From contig CAMVIM010000026.1 in NCBI GenBank assembly GCA_947167515.1, positions 1 to 54,152 of the forward strand: 54,152 nucleotides of DNA. The letters are read 5' to 3'. The notes below the pieces were generated by a model. The model had not been told where the DNA came from and ran no database searches. It saw nothing but the letters and a program-made list of their open reading frames with translations. A program made the position numbers and the translations under genes. This stretch comes from an uncultured Prevotellaceae bacterium (GTDB lineage: Bacteria; Bacteroidota; Bacteroidia; Bacteroidales; Bacteroidaceae). This document shows, piece by piece, positions 41,151 to 51,251 of the stretch; position 1 is the first letter of the stretch, and every line of letters starts with the position of its first letter.

Positions 41151-43739
41151 ATGATCATGAGGAAAATTTACTTCTCGATGCTGACGCTCATACTGATGAT
41201 GGTGAGCGGCAGTGCAATGGCACAGGCTGACTACACCGCCACGTTCAACGTGCAGTGGACCGACTCCTGGGTAGCCGACGAACAGTTCTTCCCTGCTGCC
41301 GAAGTGGCCGAGAAGCTGGGCATCACCACAGACGCACTGAAGGCCATGCTCGATGCCAACCAACGTGACACCAACCAGCCCTTTGCCATCCTCTCGAACG
41401 AGGAAAAGGTGACCACCCCCTACTCTGCCGACCCTATCGGCTGGTGGATTGCCAACGACGGCACACTGGGCTGGAGCGACGACGCCACATGGTTCGTGTG
41501 TACAGAATACGCTGAAGCCGATGGCGAAGAACTCACCGAGGATGCAGTAGGCATCATCATCGGACAGATGCCCGGAGTCTTCTCAAAGGTTTACACCGAC
41601 ACCGCGCTCACTGCCACGGTCTATCTGGTGAGCGGTGACAAGGAAGTCTCGTTTGCTGTGACCCAGAACATCGCAGCCGCCATTCCTTCCTCACTCCCCG
41701 ACCCCGCCACCAGCTTTGCAGCACTCGAAGTGGTGGGCGAATACACCGCCACGCTCGACTTCACCGAGGGCAAGCAGTATGAAGGCAAGACGGGCGAAGT
41801 GGAGATGACCGACCTCTACGAAAAGCTCGGACTGACCGCAGAAACCCTCGATGCCTTCGTGGCAGATGTCACGATGGTGCGCACCTACCAGGAAGAGTAT
41901 AACGGAGAAGTGGCTACAGGCAGCTACATCCTGAGCGACGACCTGAAACCCTATGTGTATCAGGAAGGTGAAGGCGACGGAGCCAAAACCTTCGACTGGT
42001 TTGGACGCTACAACTATCTCAACGAGAAAGACGAAGCCATTCCTTACACGCTCAATGGTCCCGTGCAGTGGGGAGCAGGCGCCACCTTCTATGTTCACGA
42101 CCTGAAACTGGCTGAAGGCAAGTTCTCTTTCACCTATGGACAGTACCCAGGCACCATGGAAGCCGGAGCCGAAGACTATGTGGACTTCTACATCTGCAAC
42201 GGCACCAAGGTCGTGAAGCTCACGCTGAAAGCCAACGTGGAGGCAGCCGCCGTGATTGACCCCACCGCACTGGTGAAAGTGGGCGAAGTGAACCTCGACA
42301 TCGAGCAGGAGCCTGCTCAAAGCGGTTACCCAACGAAGACCTACACCTTCGACCTTGCCCAGATTCTCGAACTTCTGGAATGCGAAGCCAGCGAGATTGA
42401 CAAGGTGAGCTGCCCCAAGAACGAAAGCGACCTGATGGACTACCCCGGCGTGGACGACGGATGGTTCGACGCCAACGGTTATGCCTGTGCTTGGGCTAAC
42501 GGTACCTTCTTCTTGCAGCCCACAGGTGCCCACACAGGCGATGCCTTCCTTGCCGACGGCAAACTCATCATCGGCCAGAAGGGCGGCGCAGAAGCACTGG
42601 CAGCCATCCAGACCGAGGAAGACAAACTCGAAGTGCCACTGAAGCTCTACTTCCAGAAAGGACAGAACTACGTACAGCTCAACATCAACCTCACCGTGAA
42701 ACTGGCCAAGAAGGCCGACGACTACGAGTGGAAGGAAGTGGGCAAGGGCACCTACCTGCAGCAGTTCGTCGTATCGAAAGCCGCCATGCCTTACGAGGAA
42801 AAGTGGACACTCGACACCGAACTCATCGCCAACAAGATTGGCACCACCGACTTCACCGTCTATGCCGACAAGTATGTGGCTGGCGAAGTAGAGGGAGAAG
42901 GCAAGCTGGAAGTGAAAAAGGATTGGAACTGCACCCCCGCCCCAGGCTTCTGGTACGGCATCAAGGAATATGCCGATGTGGAGGGCACCAACGTGGTGGA
43001 CGCATCGGGCTGGACAGCTGCCGGCGACAACGCATTCGGCTACACACTGGCTGACGGAGTCATCACCTTCTACATCTTCGCACGTCCTGCAGGCGAAACC
43101 TACAAGGCCAACATCTACTTCGTGAACGAGGAGACCGGAAGCTACTACCGCTACCTCTTCACCGCACAGTATGTGGAGAGCGTCATCCCATCCAACGTGG
43201 TGGGCGAATACGAAGACACCCAGGAATACACCGACGAGCCTATCACCCTCGACATGAAAGCTGTTTATGACATGCTGGAAATCGAAGACGGCGACCTCGA
43301 AGTGCTCTGGGCAAGCAGTCAGACCACCTACATCGACAACATCTCCTTCCAGGGCATGCTGGATGGTGACGGCTATGTGTTCGACACTGACAGCGGCGAC
43401 GACCTGCCCGATGACGGCATCACTGCCACCTACGACGAAGTGGACAACACCATCACCATCGAGCTGAACGACGAAAACCGCTACACGGAGGCTGAGTCCA
43501 CCGACCAGAACATCATCCGTCTGGCATTCGACTACACCACCGGCGACGGCGACCAGGCCGTGACTAAGCGTGTCATCTACACACTCACCATCGTGAGCCA
43601 CTACACCGCCACAGGCATCAACAGCGTGAAGGCTGAGAAGGCCACTGCCAAGAAGGCCTACAACCTGGCTGGTCAGCAGGTGGACAAGGGCTACAAGGGC
43701 ATCGTCATCGAAGGCGGCCGCAAGGTGCTCAGAAAGTGA
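41151..43739 (+). CDS. Secreted protein of five DUF4859-like domains
   Basis: 862 residues. Signal peptide MIMRKIYFSMLTLILMMVSG ending AMA-Q. Five modules of ~150 residues (roughly 24-175, 195-365, 372-530, 536-685, 690-815). Each runs: beta strands (VVGEYTATLDF-like), an acidic-aromatic helix (EKLGIT/LYEKLGLT/LLECEAS), then WxxAxGxxxxW(S/G/A) and (F/I)xxGQ(Y/M)PG where preserved (GIIIGQMPG, FSFTYGQYPG, LIIGQKGG). This is the DUF4859 pattern. The last domain is the most diverged. The tail KKAYNLAGQQVDKGYKGIVI followed by EGGRKVLRK is a sorting-like signal. Possibly a glycan- or protein-binding surface protein (inference); the HEIGH protein encoded head to head has one such domain. Confidence 0.78.
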   Translation: MIMRKIYFSMLTLILMMVSGSAMAQADYTATFNVQWTDSWVADEQFFPAAEVAEKLGITTDALKAMLDANQRDTNQPFAILSNEEKVTTPYSADPIGWWIANDGTLGWSDDATWFVCTEYAEADGEELTEDAVGIIIGQMPGVFSKVYTDTALTATVYLVSGDKEVSFAVTQNIAAAIPSSLPDPATSFAALEVVGEYTATLDFTEGKQYEGKTGEVEMTDLYEKLGLTAETLDAFVADVTMVRTYQEEYNGEVATGSYILSDDLKPYVYQEGEGDGAKTFDWFGRYNYLNEKDEAIPYTLNGPVQWGAGATFYVHDLKLAEGKFSFTYGQYPGTMEAGAEDYVDFYICNGTKVVKLTLKANVEAAAVIDPTALVKVGEVNLDIEQEPAQSGYPTKTYTFDLAQILELLECEASEIDKVSCPKNESDLMDYPGVDDGWFDANGYACAWANGTFFLQPTGAHTGDAFLADGKLIIGQKGGAEALAAIQTEEDKLEVPLKLYFQKGQNYVQLNINLTVKLAKKADDYEWKEVGKGTYLQQFVVSKAAMPYEEKWTLDTELIANKIGTTDFTVYADKYVAGEVEGEGKLEVKKDWNCTPAPGFWYGIKEYADVEGTNVVDASGWTAAGDNAFGYTLADGVITFYIFARPAGETYKANIYFVNEETGSYYRYLFTAQYVESVIPSNVVGEYEDTQEYTDEPITLDMKAVYDMLEIEDGDLEVLWASSQTTYIDNISFQGMLDGDGYVFDTDSGDDLPDDGITATYDEVDNTITIELNDENRYTEAESTDQNIIRLAFDYTTGDGDQAVTKRVIYTLTIVSHYTATGINSVKAEKATAKKAYNLAGQQVDKGYKGIVIEGGRKVLRK

Positions 43740-43791
43740 CGCACTCCCACACACAGTAAAGACATTCAGACTCTGAAAGTCTGGACACGAA

Positions 43792-43828
43792 AAAAGGAGG
43801 CTCCGCTGCAATGGTGGAGCCTCCTTTT
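43792..43828. terminator. Bidirectional terminator between convergent genes
   Basis: AAAAGGAGGCTCC (43792-43804) pairs perfectly with GGAGCCTCCTTTT (43816-43828), 11-nt loop, giving T-runs on both strands. It separates the DUF4859-repeat gene and the efflux operon. Confidence 0.9.
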
Positions 43829-43870
43829 ATGCTGCCCATTCTCCTGACAAGGAGATTTTTCGACAATTCA

Positions 43871-45499
43871 TTAACTCTTATGTCTCCTCGCCAGATATTC
43901 TATTGCCAACACAGGCCATAGAGGCACCTTGCGGATGTTTGTCCTTACAGCAGGAATATCACACAACAGGAAGATGGACGCCAGTAGCAGGGCAAACCAG
44001 ATGACGTAACCATAAACCTGCTTGATGGCCACAAGCATCATGGAGTGCAGATAGCTGCCACCCATGAATTCTCCGAAGCGGAAATGGGAGAGGTCGAGGT
44101 GGGTGAGTGTCAGCTGGCGGCCGTAGTTCATCATGTCCTCATTCAGGAAATGCGAGAAGATGGTGGTATAGAAACCATAGCCCATCGCACCGCCCAGATA
44201 CATGTGGAGGATATTGAACACGAACAGCCCCATGAAAAACATCTCAAGACTGGGCACTGATTCGTCCAAAGCCCACATCAGGGTTGGTGCCAGCACACCA
44301 TAGCCAAAGCCGCGGAGCATGATGGCCAGCCGGTATTGCTCAATGTTCACCGACATACCCAACGTGATGTACATGAGCATGGCGTATGCGCTGATGGACA
44401 GAAAACTAATGCCTATCAGTTTCCACACCTTCCATTGCTGCACCTTGAGCCAGTAGAGGTCGAACGCTATACCCAGAAACATGCCCGGCAATGCCCACAT
44501 GTACTGACTCTCCTTGGTCAGTTCCTCCAGTCCGACAACCTCTGTGTAGAGTATTTCCTCCAGTGTATGCTCGGCACCGAAAGCCAGCTCTGCCAGTATG
44601 GTGACGATGAGAATGGGTACCACGTTGCGGCATTTCAACAGACGAAGTTCGACGTATGGATAGCGATTGTGAATCAGTCGGTAAAGGGTGAGCCCTGCAA
44701 AGATGAGTGTAAAAGCTCCCGCCATTCTTATATGATGGCTTGCGAACCACCTGTAGTAATCGCCATACACAAAAATGTACGAGAACAGGAGCATCGTGAC
44801 ACAGATGAGCAGTGCTCCCTGCCAGTCAGTCCCCTTCAGCGAGAACCTGTTAGGCATAGGACAGAACGGACGACACAGGACAATCTGTGTCAGCAGTACG
44901 AACGACATGGTGCCTACGGTAAAAGCGTGCATCATCTGCCAAGTGAAATGGTGCCCCATCCAGGCAGCAAGCCATCCGCCACCCTCGATGGCGGTGAGAA
45001 GAATGATGTGGAGCACGGGGAAGAAGACGGCGAAGTCGCGCTTTGGCGTAATCCACAACTGGATGTTGCTCATGCACTCGAATGTGCCTTGAATCTTGGC
45101 AATTCCTGCAATGAAACAAGCCACGACGAGTACAGGCATCGACTGGCTATGCATCGTGATGACGTTGCAGATGCCCATGACGATGGCAGAGGTGCAAAGC
45201 AACTGCTGATTGGTGAAGCGGAACTTCATCCTGAACAGCATGGGGAACCACATGGCCATGCCTGCAAGGGTGGCATAGAGCAGGAACATAACATCCTCTA
45301 TCATGAAGTTGGTGGTGCCACGAATCTCATCGAGAGCACCCAGATACATGCCTCCCGAGAATTGGAAGCACAGAGCCGTCAAGACGTAAATCCAGGGTTG
45401 CAACTTGCGAGGCACCCACCCTTTCATCATCGGCATAGCGAAACCCATGCCTGCTGGTGGCGGCGGTGCCTTCATCAGAAATTCTGTCAGTTTTCCCAT
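43871..45499 (-). CDS. MFS transporter, DHA2-like efflux pump
   Basis: 542 residues with about 14 hydrophobic segments, the size of EmrB-type DHA2 drug/H+ antiporters. Starts MGKLTEFLMKAPPPPAGMGF. The inner-membrane partner of the HlyD and TolC proteins encoded just upstream; the ATG overlaps the stop codon of the HlyD gene (TAATG), showing translational coupling. The classic motif A (GxLaDrxGrkxxl) is not evident, so this is a divergent member. Likely exports a toxic or self-made small molecule; substrate unknown. Confidence 0.88.
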   Translation of the reverse strand: MGKLTEFLMKAPPPPAGMGFAMPMMKGWVPRKLQPWIYVLTALCFQFSGGMYLGALDEIRGTTNFMIEDVMFLLYATLAGMAMWFPMLFRMKFRFTNQQLLCTSAIVMGICNVITMHSQSMPVLVVACFIAGIAKIQGTFECMSNIQLWITPKRDFAVFFPVLHIILLTAIEGGGWLAAWMGHHFTWQMMHAFTVGTMSFVLLTQIVLCRPFCPMPNRFSLKGTDWQGALLICVTMLLFSYIFVYGDYYRWFASHHIRMAGAFTLIFAGLTLYRLIHNRYPYVELRLLKCRNVVPILIVTILAELAFGAEHTLEEILYTEVVGLEELTKESQYMWALPGMFLGIAFDLYWLKVQQWKVWKLIGISFLSISAYAMLMYITLGMSVNIEQYRLAIMLRGFGYGVLAPTLMWALDESVPSLEMFFMGLFVFNILHMYLGGAMGYGFYTTIFSHFLNEDMMNYGRQLTLTHLDLSHFRFGEFMGGSYLHSMMLVAIKQVYGYVIWFALLLASIFLLCDIPAVRTNIRKVPLWPVLAIEYLARRHKS

Positions 45500-46527
45500 T
45501 ACTCTTCCACCTTACAAACGACATTATAACCACCATGCAGCTTCTGCACTTCGTCGCATACATCAATCCGTACACGCACCGTCACACGCTGCTCCACCTT
45601 GACGAAATTGCCCGTGGCATTGTCGATAGGAATCAACGAGAACGCACTGCCTGTGGCATCGCTGATACGCTCAACCACACCTGTATATTCCACATCGGGA
45701 ACAGCATCGGCAGTGAAACGCACTTTATTGCCAACCTTGATGTTGGGCATTTGCGACTCCTGATAGTTCGCCTCCACCCATTTCTCACTCTTGTCAACGA
45801 TGCTGACCATTGTCTGACCAGGGTTAACCAACTGTCCCACATGAATATCCTTGCTGCCCACCACACCATCGCAAGTGGCAATGATGTAGCAATACGAGAG
45901 GTTCAGCCGGGCAATCTCCACCTGTGCACGTGCCAGTTCAATGGCTGCTTCTGAGGCGGAGAGATGATGACCCTGCTCTGCCACAACCGCCGTCTGCGTG
46001 TTGCGCGAACGGAGTGCCTGCTCATACCCTGCCTTGGCACTCAGATACCTGGTGTGGACATTGTCATACTGCTGTTGTGTAACGGCATCCTGCCGGAGCA
46101 GTTTCTGAAAGCGGGCATCCTCCTTCTGCGCATTCTCCATCTGCACACGAGCAGCTTCAATGCCTGCTTCGGTCACGCTGATACTGGTCTTGGTGGTATG
46201 GATACTGCTTGCTGTACCCTGCGAACCGCGTTCGACACGGGTAAGGTCTGCTTCTGCCTGAGCCAGACGAAGACGAAACTCGGCATCTTCAATGACAACA
46301 AGTGTATCGCCCTTCTTCACCTCCTGAAACTCATTGAAGCGCACCTCGCGTATAAAACCTTGCACTCGACAGTTCTGTGGCACGATATTCTGGCATACAC
46401 GCGCATTATCCGTGACTTCGCCACTTCCGAAATGCATAAACTGACTGGCGGCATAAACGGCGCCGCATACGATACAGAGTATCACGATAGCATTATAACT
46501 GTAGGTTGAAATTTTTTTCTTATCCAT
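45499..46527 (-). CDS. HlyD/EmrA-type periplasmic adaptor
   Basis: 342 residues. A short N-terminal cytoplasmic stretch and one membrane anchor (AIVILCIVCGAVYAASQF) are followed by a biotinyl-lipoyl-like half (GFIREVRFNEFQEVKKGDTL), a coiled-coil hairpin (~85-200), the second half-motif (CDGVVGSKDIHVGQLVNPGQ) and a beta-barrel (VRFTADAVPDVEYTGVVERI). This layout is that of EmrA. It bridges the MFS pump to TolC across the periplasm. 4 bases downstream of the TolC gene, overlapping the MFS gene start by one base. Confidence 0.92.
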   Translation of the reverse strand: MDKKKISTYSYNAIVILCIVCGAVYAASQFMHFGSGEVTDNARVCQNIVPQNCRVQGFIREVRFNEFQEVKKGDTLVVIEDAEFRLRLAQAEADLTRVERGSQGTASSIHTTKTSISVTEAGIEAARVQMENAQKEDARFQKLLRQDAVTQQQYDNVHTRYLSAKAGYEQALRSRNTQTAVVAEQGHHLSASEAAIELARAQVEIARLNLSYCYIIATCDGVVGSKDIHVGQLVNPGQTMVSIVDKSEKWVEANYQESQMPNIKVGNKVRFTADAVPDVEYTGVVERISDATGSAFSLIPIDNATGNFVKVEQRVTVRVRIDVCDEVQKLHGGYNVVCKVEE

Positions 46528-46531
46528 CTTA

Positions 46532-47914
46532 TTATAGTGTATTTGTTATATATTTAAGTTTGAAATAGTTGTAAAGCATGTTGATGCGTGCATTGACCAA
46601 AGCCATATCGGCAGAGAGTTTCATGTTTGAGGCATCAAGCATATCGGTCAGCAGAGCCAGGTCGTTGTCGTAGCGGTTCTTCACCACCAAATAGTTCTGG
46701 TCGGCAAGTTCCACCTGTTTCTCCTGTGTGCGGACTTCTACTGAGCTGGTCAGCAGGTGGGTGTAGTTTGCCTGTACACCATTCTCTATGCCTTCGCGCG
46801 CCAACTGCACACGCTCACGTGCCTGAGTGTTTTCATGTCTTGCCTTGCGGATGTCATGCTTGTTCTTCCAGAGGCTTGACAGATTGTATTTCACGCCAAT
46901 TCCTACAAACCACACGTTGACGTTGGCATTCTTGGGAATCAGGTCGGAGGTGTAAGGACCTGCCAGGTTGTTCTCTGCCACTACAGCCACTGATGGGCGC
47001 GATGCGGCACGCGTGTTCCGAATCTTCTGTTCCGACATTTCTGTGGCAAGTGAAGCCTGACGAATGTCTATGCTGTTTTCAGCTGCTGTCTGTTGCCACA
47101 ACTCTTCTGAGGTGAGGGCTTTGAGTGCTATGCCTTCCTCTTCAAGCGACTGCGCATCCACATCAAAATCCTCTCCCTCAGGCAGGTGGATCGTCGTGCT
47201 GAGCTGATGACGGATGATCTTCTGTGCATCACCAATTTGTGTCTTTGTAAGTAGAAGACTCTGCCGTTGCAGCTCGTATCGCGTTATGTCGTTCTTCAAC
47301 ACTGTACCCTGCTCTCTGCGCGCCTTCATCTGTTCGATTACTTTCTCCGTCAGCTCAATGTTTTTCTCTATCACCTGCTGCTGGTTATGCAGTTTGCAGA
47401 GGTCAAGGTAATATCCCGTCAGCAAGAAACGCACCTCCTGACGATTCTTCTCTACATCAAGTTCTGCCAACTGACGACCCAGCCTTGCCATTTCAATGCC
47501 TGAACGGATGGCACCACCTGCATAGATTACCTGACTCGCGTGAGCGGTGAAACTGTTGCCCCAATGTGGTGTGGGCTGTTTGCCATTCTGCACCTGCTGA
47601 GGTCCAAGTCCCGGAACAACATACTCTGTAGTGCCACTGGTAGAAAAGCCTCGCGACATCAGGAAAGCATTGCCCGTGTAAGAGCCTTGCACACTGAATT
47701 CAACACTTGGCAGCATGGCTGATTTTGCCGATGCCACCCCCTCTTCTGCAGCCTTCAATGTCGCCTCGCTGACCTTGATGCGCTGATTCTGTTGGTCAGC
47801 CAGGTCAAAAAGCGACTGAAGACTCATCCTGTGCTGTGCATACGAAGGTACACAGCAACTTGCTCCGACTATCATCGAGACAGTCAGAGCACAAAAATAC
47901 TTGTGACTATTCAT
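46532..47914 (-). CDS. TolC family outer-membrane efflux protein
   Basis: 460 residues. Signal peptide MNSHKYFCALTVSMIVGASC ending near YAQ. Two outer-membrane-efflux repeats with long helical hairpins (LADQQNQRIKVSEATLKAAE; ASLATEMSEQKIRNTRAA), ending in a tyrosine-rich strand (MLYNYFKLKYITNTL). It forms the outer-membrane channel for the HlyD-MFS pair. First gene of the three-gene leftward operon. ATG at 47914 is used; the codon at 47917 is TTG. Confidence 0.92.
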   Translation of the reverse strand: MNSHKYFCALTVSMIVGASCCVPSYAQHRMSLQSLFDLADQQNQRIKVSEATLKAAEEGVASAKSAMLPSVEFSVQGSYTGNAFLMSRGFSTSGTTEYVVPGLGPQQVQNGKQPTPHWGNSFTAHASQVIYAGGAIRSGIEMARLGRQLAELDVEKNRQEVRFLLTGYYLDLCKLHNQQQVIEKNIELTEKVIEQMKARREQGTVLKNDITRYELQRQSLLLTKTQIGDAQKIIRHQLSTTIHLPEGEDFDVDAQSLEEEGIALKALTSEELWQQTAAENSIDIRQASLATEMSEQKIRNTRAASRPSVAVVAENNLAGPYTSDLIPKNANVNVWFVGIGVKYNLSSLWKNKHDIRKARHENTQARERVQLAREGIENGVQANYTHLLTSSVEVRTQEKQVELADQNYLVVKNRYDNDLALLTDMLDASNMKLSADMALVNARINMLYNYFKLKYITNTL

Positions 47915-48003
47915 CAAAAAAAAATAAATGTATTCTTATCATTCATTACTCGCACTATACTATTCCTTCCCTCGGAAATACGAATAATGAACCTTCTGGT
48001 TCG

Positions 48004-48022
48004 GACAAACCTCCCGTTTGTC
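48004..48022 (-). promoter_or_regulatory. Hairpin in the efflux operon leader
   Basis: GACAAAC-ctccc-GTTTGTC, perfect 7-bp arms, within the ~190-base leader between the promoter (48109-48116) and the TolC start. No T-run, so regulation at RNA or protein-binding level is possible but unproven. Confidence 0.4.
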
Positions 48023-48108
48023 ACAATGCGCTACAAACCTCTCTGATTAGGGAACAAATCCAGAGAAGAATTTCGAGCACTATTAATTACGAAATCCAAA
48101 ATCGAGTG

Positions 48109-48116
48109 CAAAGGTA
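48109..48116 (-). promoter_or_regulatory. -7 element of the efflux operon
   Basis: On the - strand TACCTTTG followed by CA. Leader of about 190 bases. Confidence 0.65.
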
Positions 48117-48194
48117 CGAAAAAAAACGAAAACATTTTTACTCTTCCGCTGCTTTTTTTGTCTGCCGAAAGCGATAATCATTCAATCATTTGTA

Positions 48195-48228
48195 TTCGGG
48201 TGAGTTCTGTGCAAGGAACTCACCCGAA
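48195..48228 (-). terminator. Hairpin after the subtilisin gene
   Basis: TTCGGGTGAGTTC (48195-48207) pairs perfectly with GAACTCACCCGAA (48216-48228), 8-nt loop. The T-run on the - strand is weak. Confidence 0.75.
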
Positions 48229-48279
48229 GTCATCCGATGTCACATCCGTGAGGAAAGAAAAGCGTAACTTTGCACTACC

Positions 48280-51201
48280 CTACTCCACCCACACCTTCTT
48301 GCCACTGTGCAGATACACACCCCTCACGGTGGGACGGCCGGAGAGCCGAACACCCTGAAGCGTGTACCATCCAAGAGAAGGGTCAGAGTAGTCGGAGTGG
48401 TCCGTACCCCTCAGCAGTTCCACAATCCCCGTTGCTTCCCCTTCCTCGCCATCGAGGTGGAGGATGACAGAGCGGATGGCAGCCCCCGTAACCTCTTCAG
48501 GATCTCCAGCAATGATGCCGTCAGCCAAGTGGAAGTAGGCGCGTTGCGCATTCAGAGCCACGTCGGAAGAGGAAGGATAGTAGAGCGTGTTGCTGTCGCC
48601 CAGATAGAGCGTGGTCTGGTCGCCATCGGCAGAGACGTTGAGAGGGGTGTAGGTGCCTTGGAAAGTGAGGACACCAGCCAGTGTCACCGCCTTGGGAGCA
48701 GTGGCATCGATGGTGACATAGCGGAAAGTGGGGTTCTCAATCGTGTGGGGCGGTTCCACATCCGTATTGTAGGAATAGGCGGTGAGGTTGTCCCACTTGA
48801 TGAGGTAGGGTGTGCCAGCCTTGAGGAGTTCATAGACAGGATGGCTGATGAAGTTGAGCGTCAGGGTGCCGTCGGCGGAGAGCGAGGAGTTCGTCTCGTC
48901 GAGTTCCATCACGGTCACGCCGTCGCCGTTGAGGGGGCTTTCGCCGATGTTCACGTCGAAGGGCAGACAGAGGGTGTTCCATGCGCCGTCCTTGTAGAAG
49001 TTGCGCCCATCGAGGGTGACGGTGACATTCGTGTGGCCGTTCATGTCGTGGATGGCGGCGGTGTTGTCGGAGGCATTGGAGAGTGTGAGTTTGAGAGACA
49101 GTTCCGGGTCATTGGATTCCACCAGCATTTTCATTCCTTCTATTGCGCTCACCTTGCCCATGCCTGCTTGGAGGATGTTGCCTGAAGGAATTTTCGAGAC
49201 TTCCTCGGTGAACTCGTCGTTCTGGGCTGTCTGACGAAGGAGTCGGCGCACATCCACCGCGCTCAGTGTGGGGTCTTGCTCCAGCCAGAGGGCGATGATG
49301 CCCGTCATGCAGGGTGCCGACATCGAGGTGCCTTGCATCACGCCGTAGTAGTATGATGATATTGATGCTGATGGTGTCACCCCATCAGTCCTATTGCTTT
49401 TACTTGTGGAAGTGTCGTAGTGGTTGAAGGCCGAGAGGATAGCACTGCCCGGCGCAAGGATGTCGGGGCGACAGATGCCGTTGTCGTCCCTGCCGTAGGA
49501 GGAGAAACTGGTGATGCCATTCTCTACCTGCTGCCAAGGATCTGAGTAATGATAATTCTCCGAATAATAATTATCCCAATTGGTGCGCGACACATAGGCT
49601 CCCACCGAGATGACGGCATCGGTGCAGGCTATGACGTTGATGGAGAGGTCGGAAGTGCCAGCGGTATAGGCCCCGTCTGTGGTGCCTTCGAAGGTGGCCT
49701 TGCCAGGATGGGTCACCATGCGGATGGTCTGCCCTTCCTTTCCCTTGACGAACACGCCTACATAGCGGTCCTTTTCCATTTCGTCGTATATTGAATTGCT
49801 GCCATCAGACCCGAAGAAAGAGGCGTCGCTGGGAACTGACAAAGAGTGATAGTATATGCCTCTGTTCGAACCAGAAGTGGTTTTGTCATAAACCGTAGAG
49901 CCTGACTTCAGAATCATCTCCCCCTCATTGGCAGGGATACTGGCGGAAAGCGGATAGATATGAGCCACTTTCCCCTCCTCGTCCAGTTCCACTACTTTGA
50001 GGTCGCAGTCAAACTCCTCCGTGCTGTAGAGCATCATGCGCAGGCCATTTTTATAGCGGTAAAAATTTTCTTGTTTCGATGTTTTCAGCAGGGTGCGCAA
50101 CTGGTAGCCGTCGGCATCGGGTGTGCCCAGTGTCTGCTGAATGCTCATCTTGTCGGCACCCTCGTTGCCAGCCGATAACACAATCACACGTCCGGGCTTG
50201 GTGCCATTGAGCGTCAGTTCGTTGAAGGCTATGCAGCAAGGATTTAAGCCGTCATGCCTGCCCACATTACTTCCCAAACTGATGTTCACCACCACCGGCA
50301 CAAACCTGTCTTCTGCTACCGACACAGAGTCGGCATAGTGGAAGATTCCCTTGACACTCTCGATGATGCGCGAATCGGAGAACGAAGAACCCAGTCCGCA
50401 CAGCACAAGGTCGGCCTCGGGAGCCATGCCCCGCACGTCGCGCTTCGTGTAGTCGCTGACCACGCTGCCGGCAGCGATTCCTGCCACATGGGTGCCATGC
50501 GATCCTTCTTTGTAGTCTGTTTCCAAAAACGCAATGCTGAGAAGGCTGGTGTAGGAAATGAGGTTTTTATTTTTGTCGAAACCCGTCATCACTTTCTTCA
50601 CACGCGAATTGTCGTCCTTGTCCCTGAAGGCGATGTGGTTGAAGTCGATGCCACCGTCCACGATGCCCACCACGACACCCTTGCCGGTGTAGGTGTGGGG
50701 CAGTCCTACATACTCCCATACAGGCTTCGTCGTTCCGTCCACCGTCACAGGAGTAGCCGTGCCATCGAGCACATCCACGCCAGTCTTCTCACGCGCCTTG
50801 TCGGTGTGCAGTTCGTTCATCTGGTCAGCCTCCACACACTCTATCTCCCCCACCTCTTCGAGGTCGTAGAGCCGCTCGGGTGGCACCTGCATGAGCACCA
50901 GCGGGCCAATGACATCGTTCACGCTGATGCCGAGCGACTCCAGCCGCCTGGTGGGGCACTCCGCCCCCGGCTTCAGCACGGCAATGGCAGAGAGCGACTG
51001 CACCGTGCCGTCGGGGTTAAACTCCACGTTGATGTCGCGCCGCACCGCCTCGGGGTCGAACGTAGGCTGTGACGCCTGCGCACGACGAGTGGCAGACGGA
51101 CGTGGCACTAAGGAGGTGAGACGCGCGTCGAGCTGCTGCGCACGAAGCGTAACCACCGACGCAAGAGATAGCAAAAGAAAGAGAACGTAAAACTTTTTCA
51201 T
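48280..51201 (-). CDS. Secreted S8 (subtilisin-like) serine protease
   Basis: 973 residues. Signal peptide MKKFYVLFLLLSLASVVTLR then AQ. A propeptide-like region (~60-150, ending in YDLEEVGEIECVEADQMN) precedes the catalytic domain: Asp in VGIVDGGIDFNH (~181), His in EGSHGTHVAG (~237), Ser in MQGTSMSAP (~625); the large spacing between His and Ser is due to an inserted ~200-residue segment, as in Bacteroidetes S8 proteases. A beta-rich C-terminal region and the tail WYTLQGVRLSGRPTVRGVYL then HSGKKVWVE suggest surface sorting. Likely degrades extracellular proteins. ATG 51201 is used; the codon at 51207 is TTG. 50 bases after the cytidylate-kinase-like gene. Confidence 0.9.
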   Translation of the reverse strand: MKKFYVLFLLLSLASVVTLRAQQLDARLTSLVPRPSATRRAQASQPTFDPEAVRRDINVEFNPDGTVQSLSAIAVLKPGAECPTRRLESLGISVNDVIGPLVLMQVPPERLYDLEEVGEIECVEADQMNELHTDKAREKTGVDVLDGTATPVTVDGTTKPVWEYVGLPHTYTGKGVVVGIVDGGIDFNHIAFRDKDDNSRVKKVMTGFDKNKNLISYTSLLSIAFLETDYKEGSHGTHVAGIAAGSVVSDYTKRDVRGMAPEADLVLCGLGSSFSDSRIIESVKGIFHYADSVSVAEDRFVPVVVNISLGSNVGRHDGLNPCCIAFNELTLNGTKPGRVIVLSAGNEGADKMSIQQTLGTPDADGYQLRTLLKTSKQENFYRYKNGLRMMLYSTEEFDCDLKVVELDEEGKVAHIYPLSASIPANEGEMILKSGSTVYDKTTSGSNRGIYYHSLSVPSDASFFGSDGSNSIYDEMEKDRYVGVFVKGKEGQTIRMVTHPGKATFEGTTDGAYTAGTSDLSINVIACTDAVISVGAYVSRTNWDNYYSENYHYSDPWQQVENGITSFSSYGRDDNGICRPDILAPGSAILSAFNHYDTSTSKSNRTDGVTPSASISSYYYGVMQGTSMSAPCMTGIIALWLEQDPTLSAVDVRRLLRQTAQNDEFTEEVSKIPSGNILQAGMGKVSAIEGMKMLVESNDPELSLKLTLSNASDNTAAIHDMNGHTNVTVTLDGRNFYKDGAWNTLCLPFDVNIGESPLNGDGVTVMELDETNSSLSADGTLTLNFISHPVYELLKAGTPYLIKWDNLTAYSYNTDVEPPHTIENPTFRYVTIDATAPKAVTLAGVLTFQGTYTPLNVSADGDQTTLYLGDSNTLYYPSSSDVALNAQRAYFHLADGIIAGDPEEVTGAAIRSVILHLDGEEGEATGIVELLRGTDHSDYSDPSLGWYTLQGVRLSGRPTVRGVYLHSGKKVWVE

Positions 51202-51251
51202 CTTCAATCCATGAGTTCATTCGGTGAATCCTTCATTCCGAAAGGGCTCCC

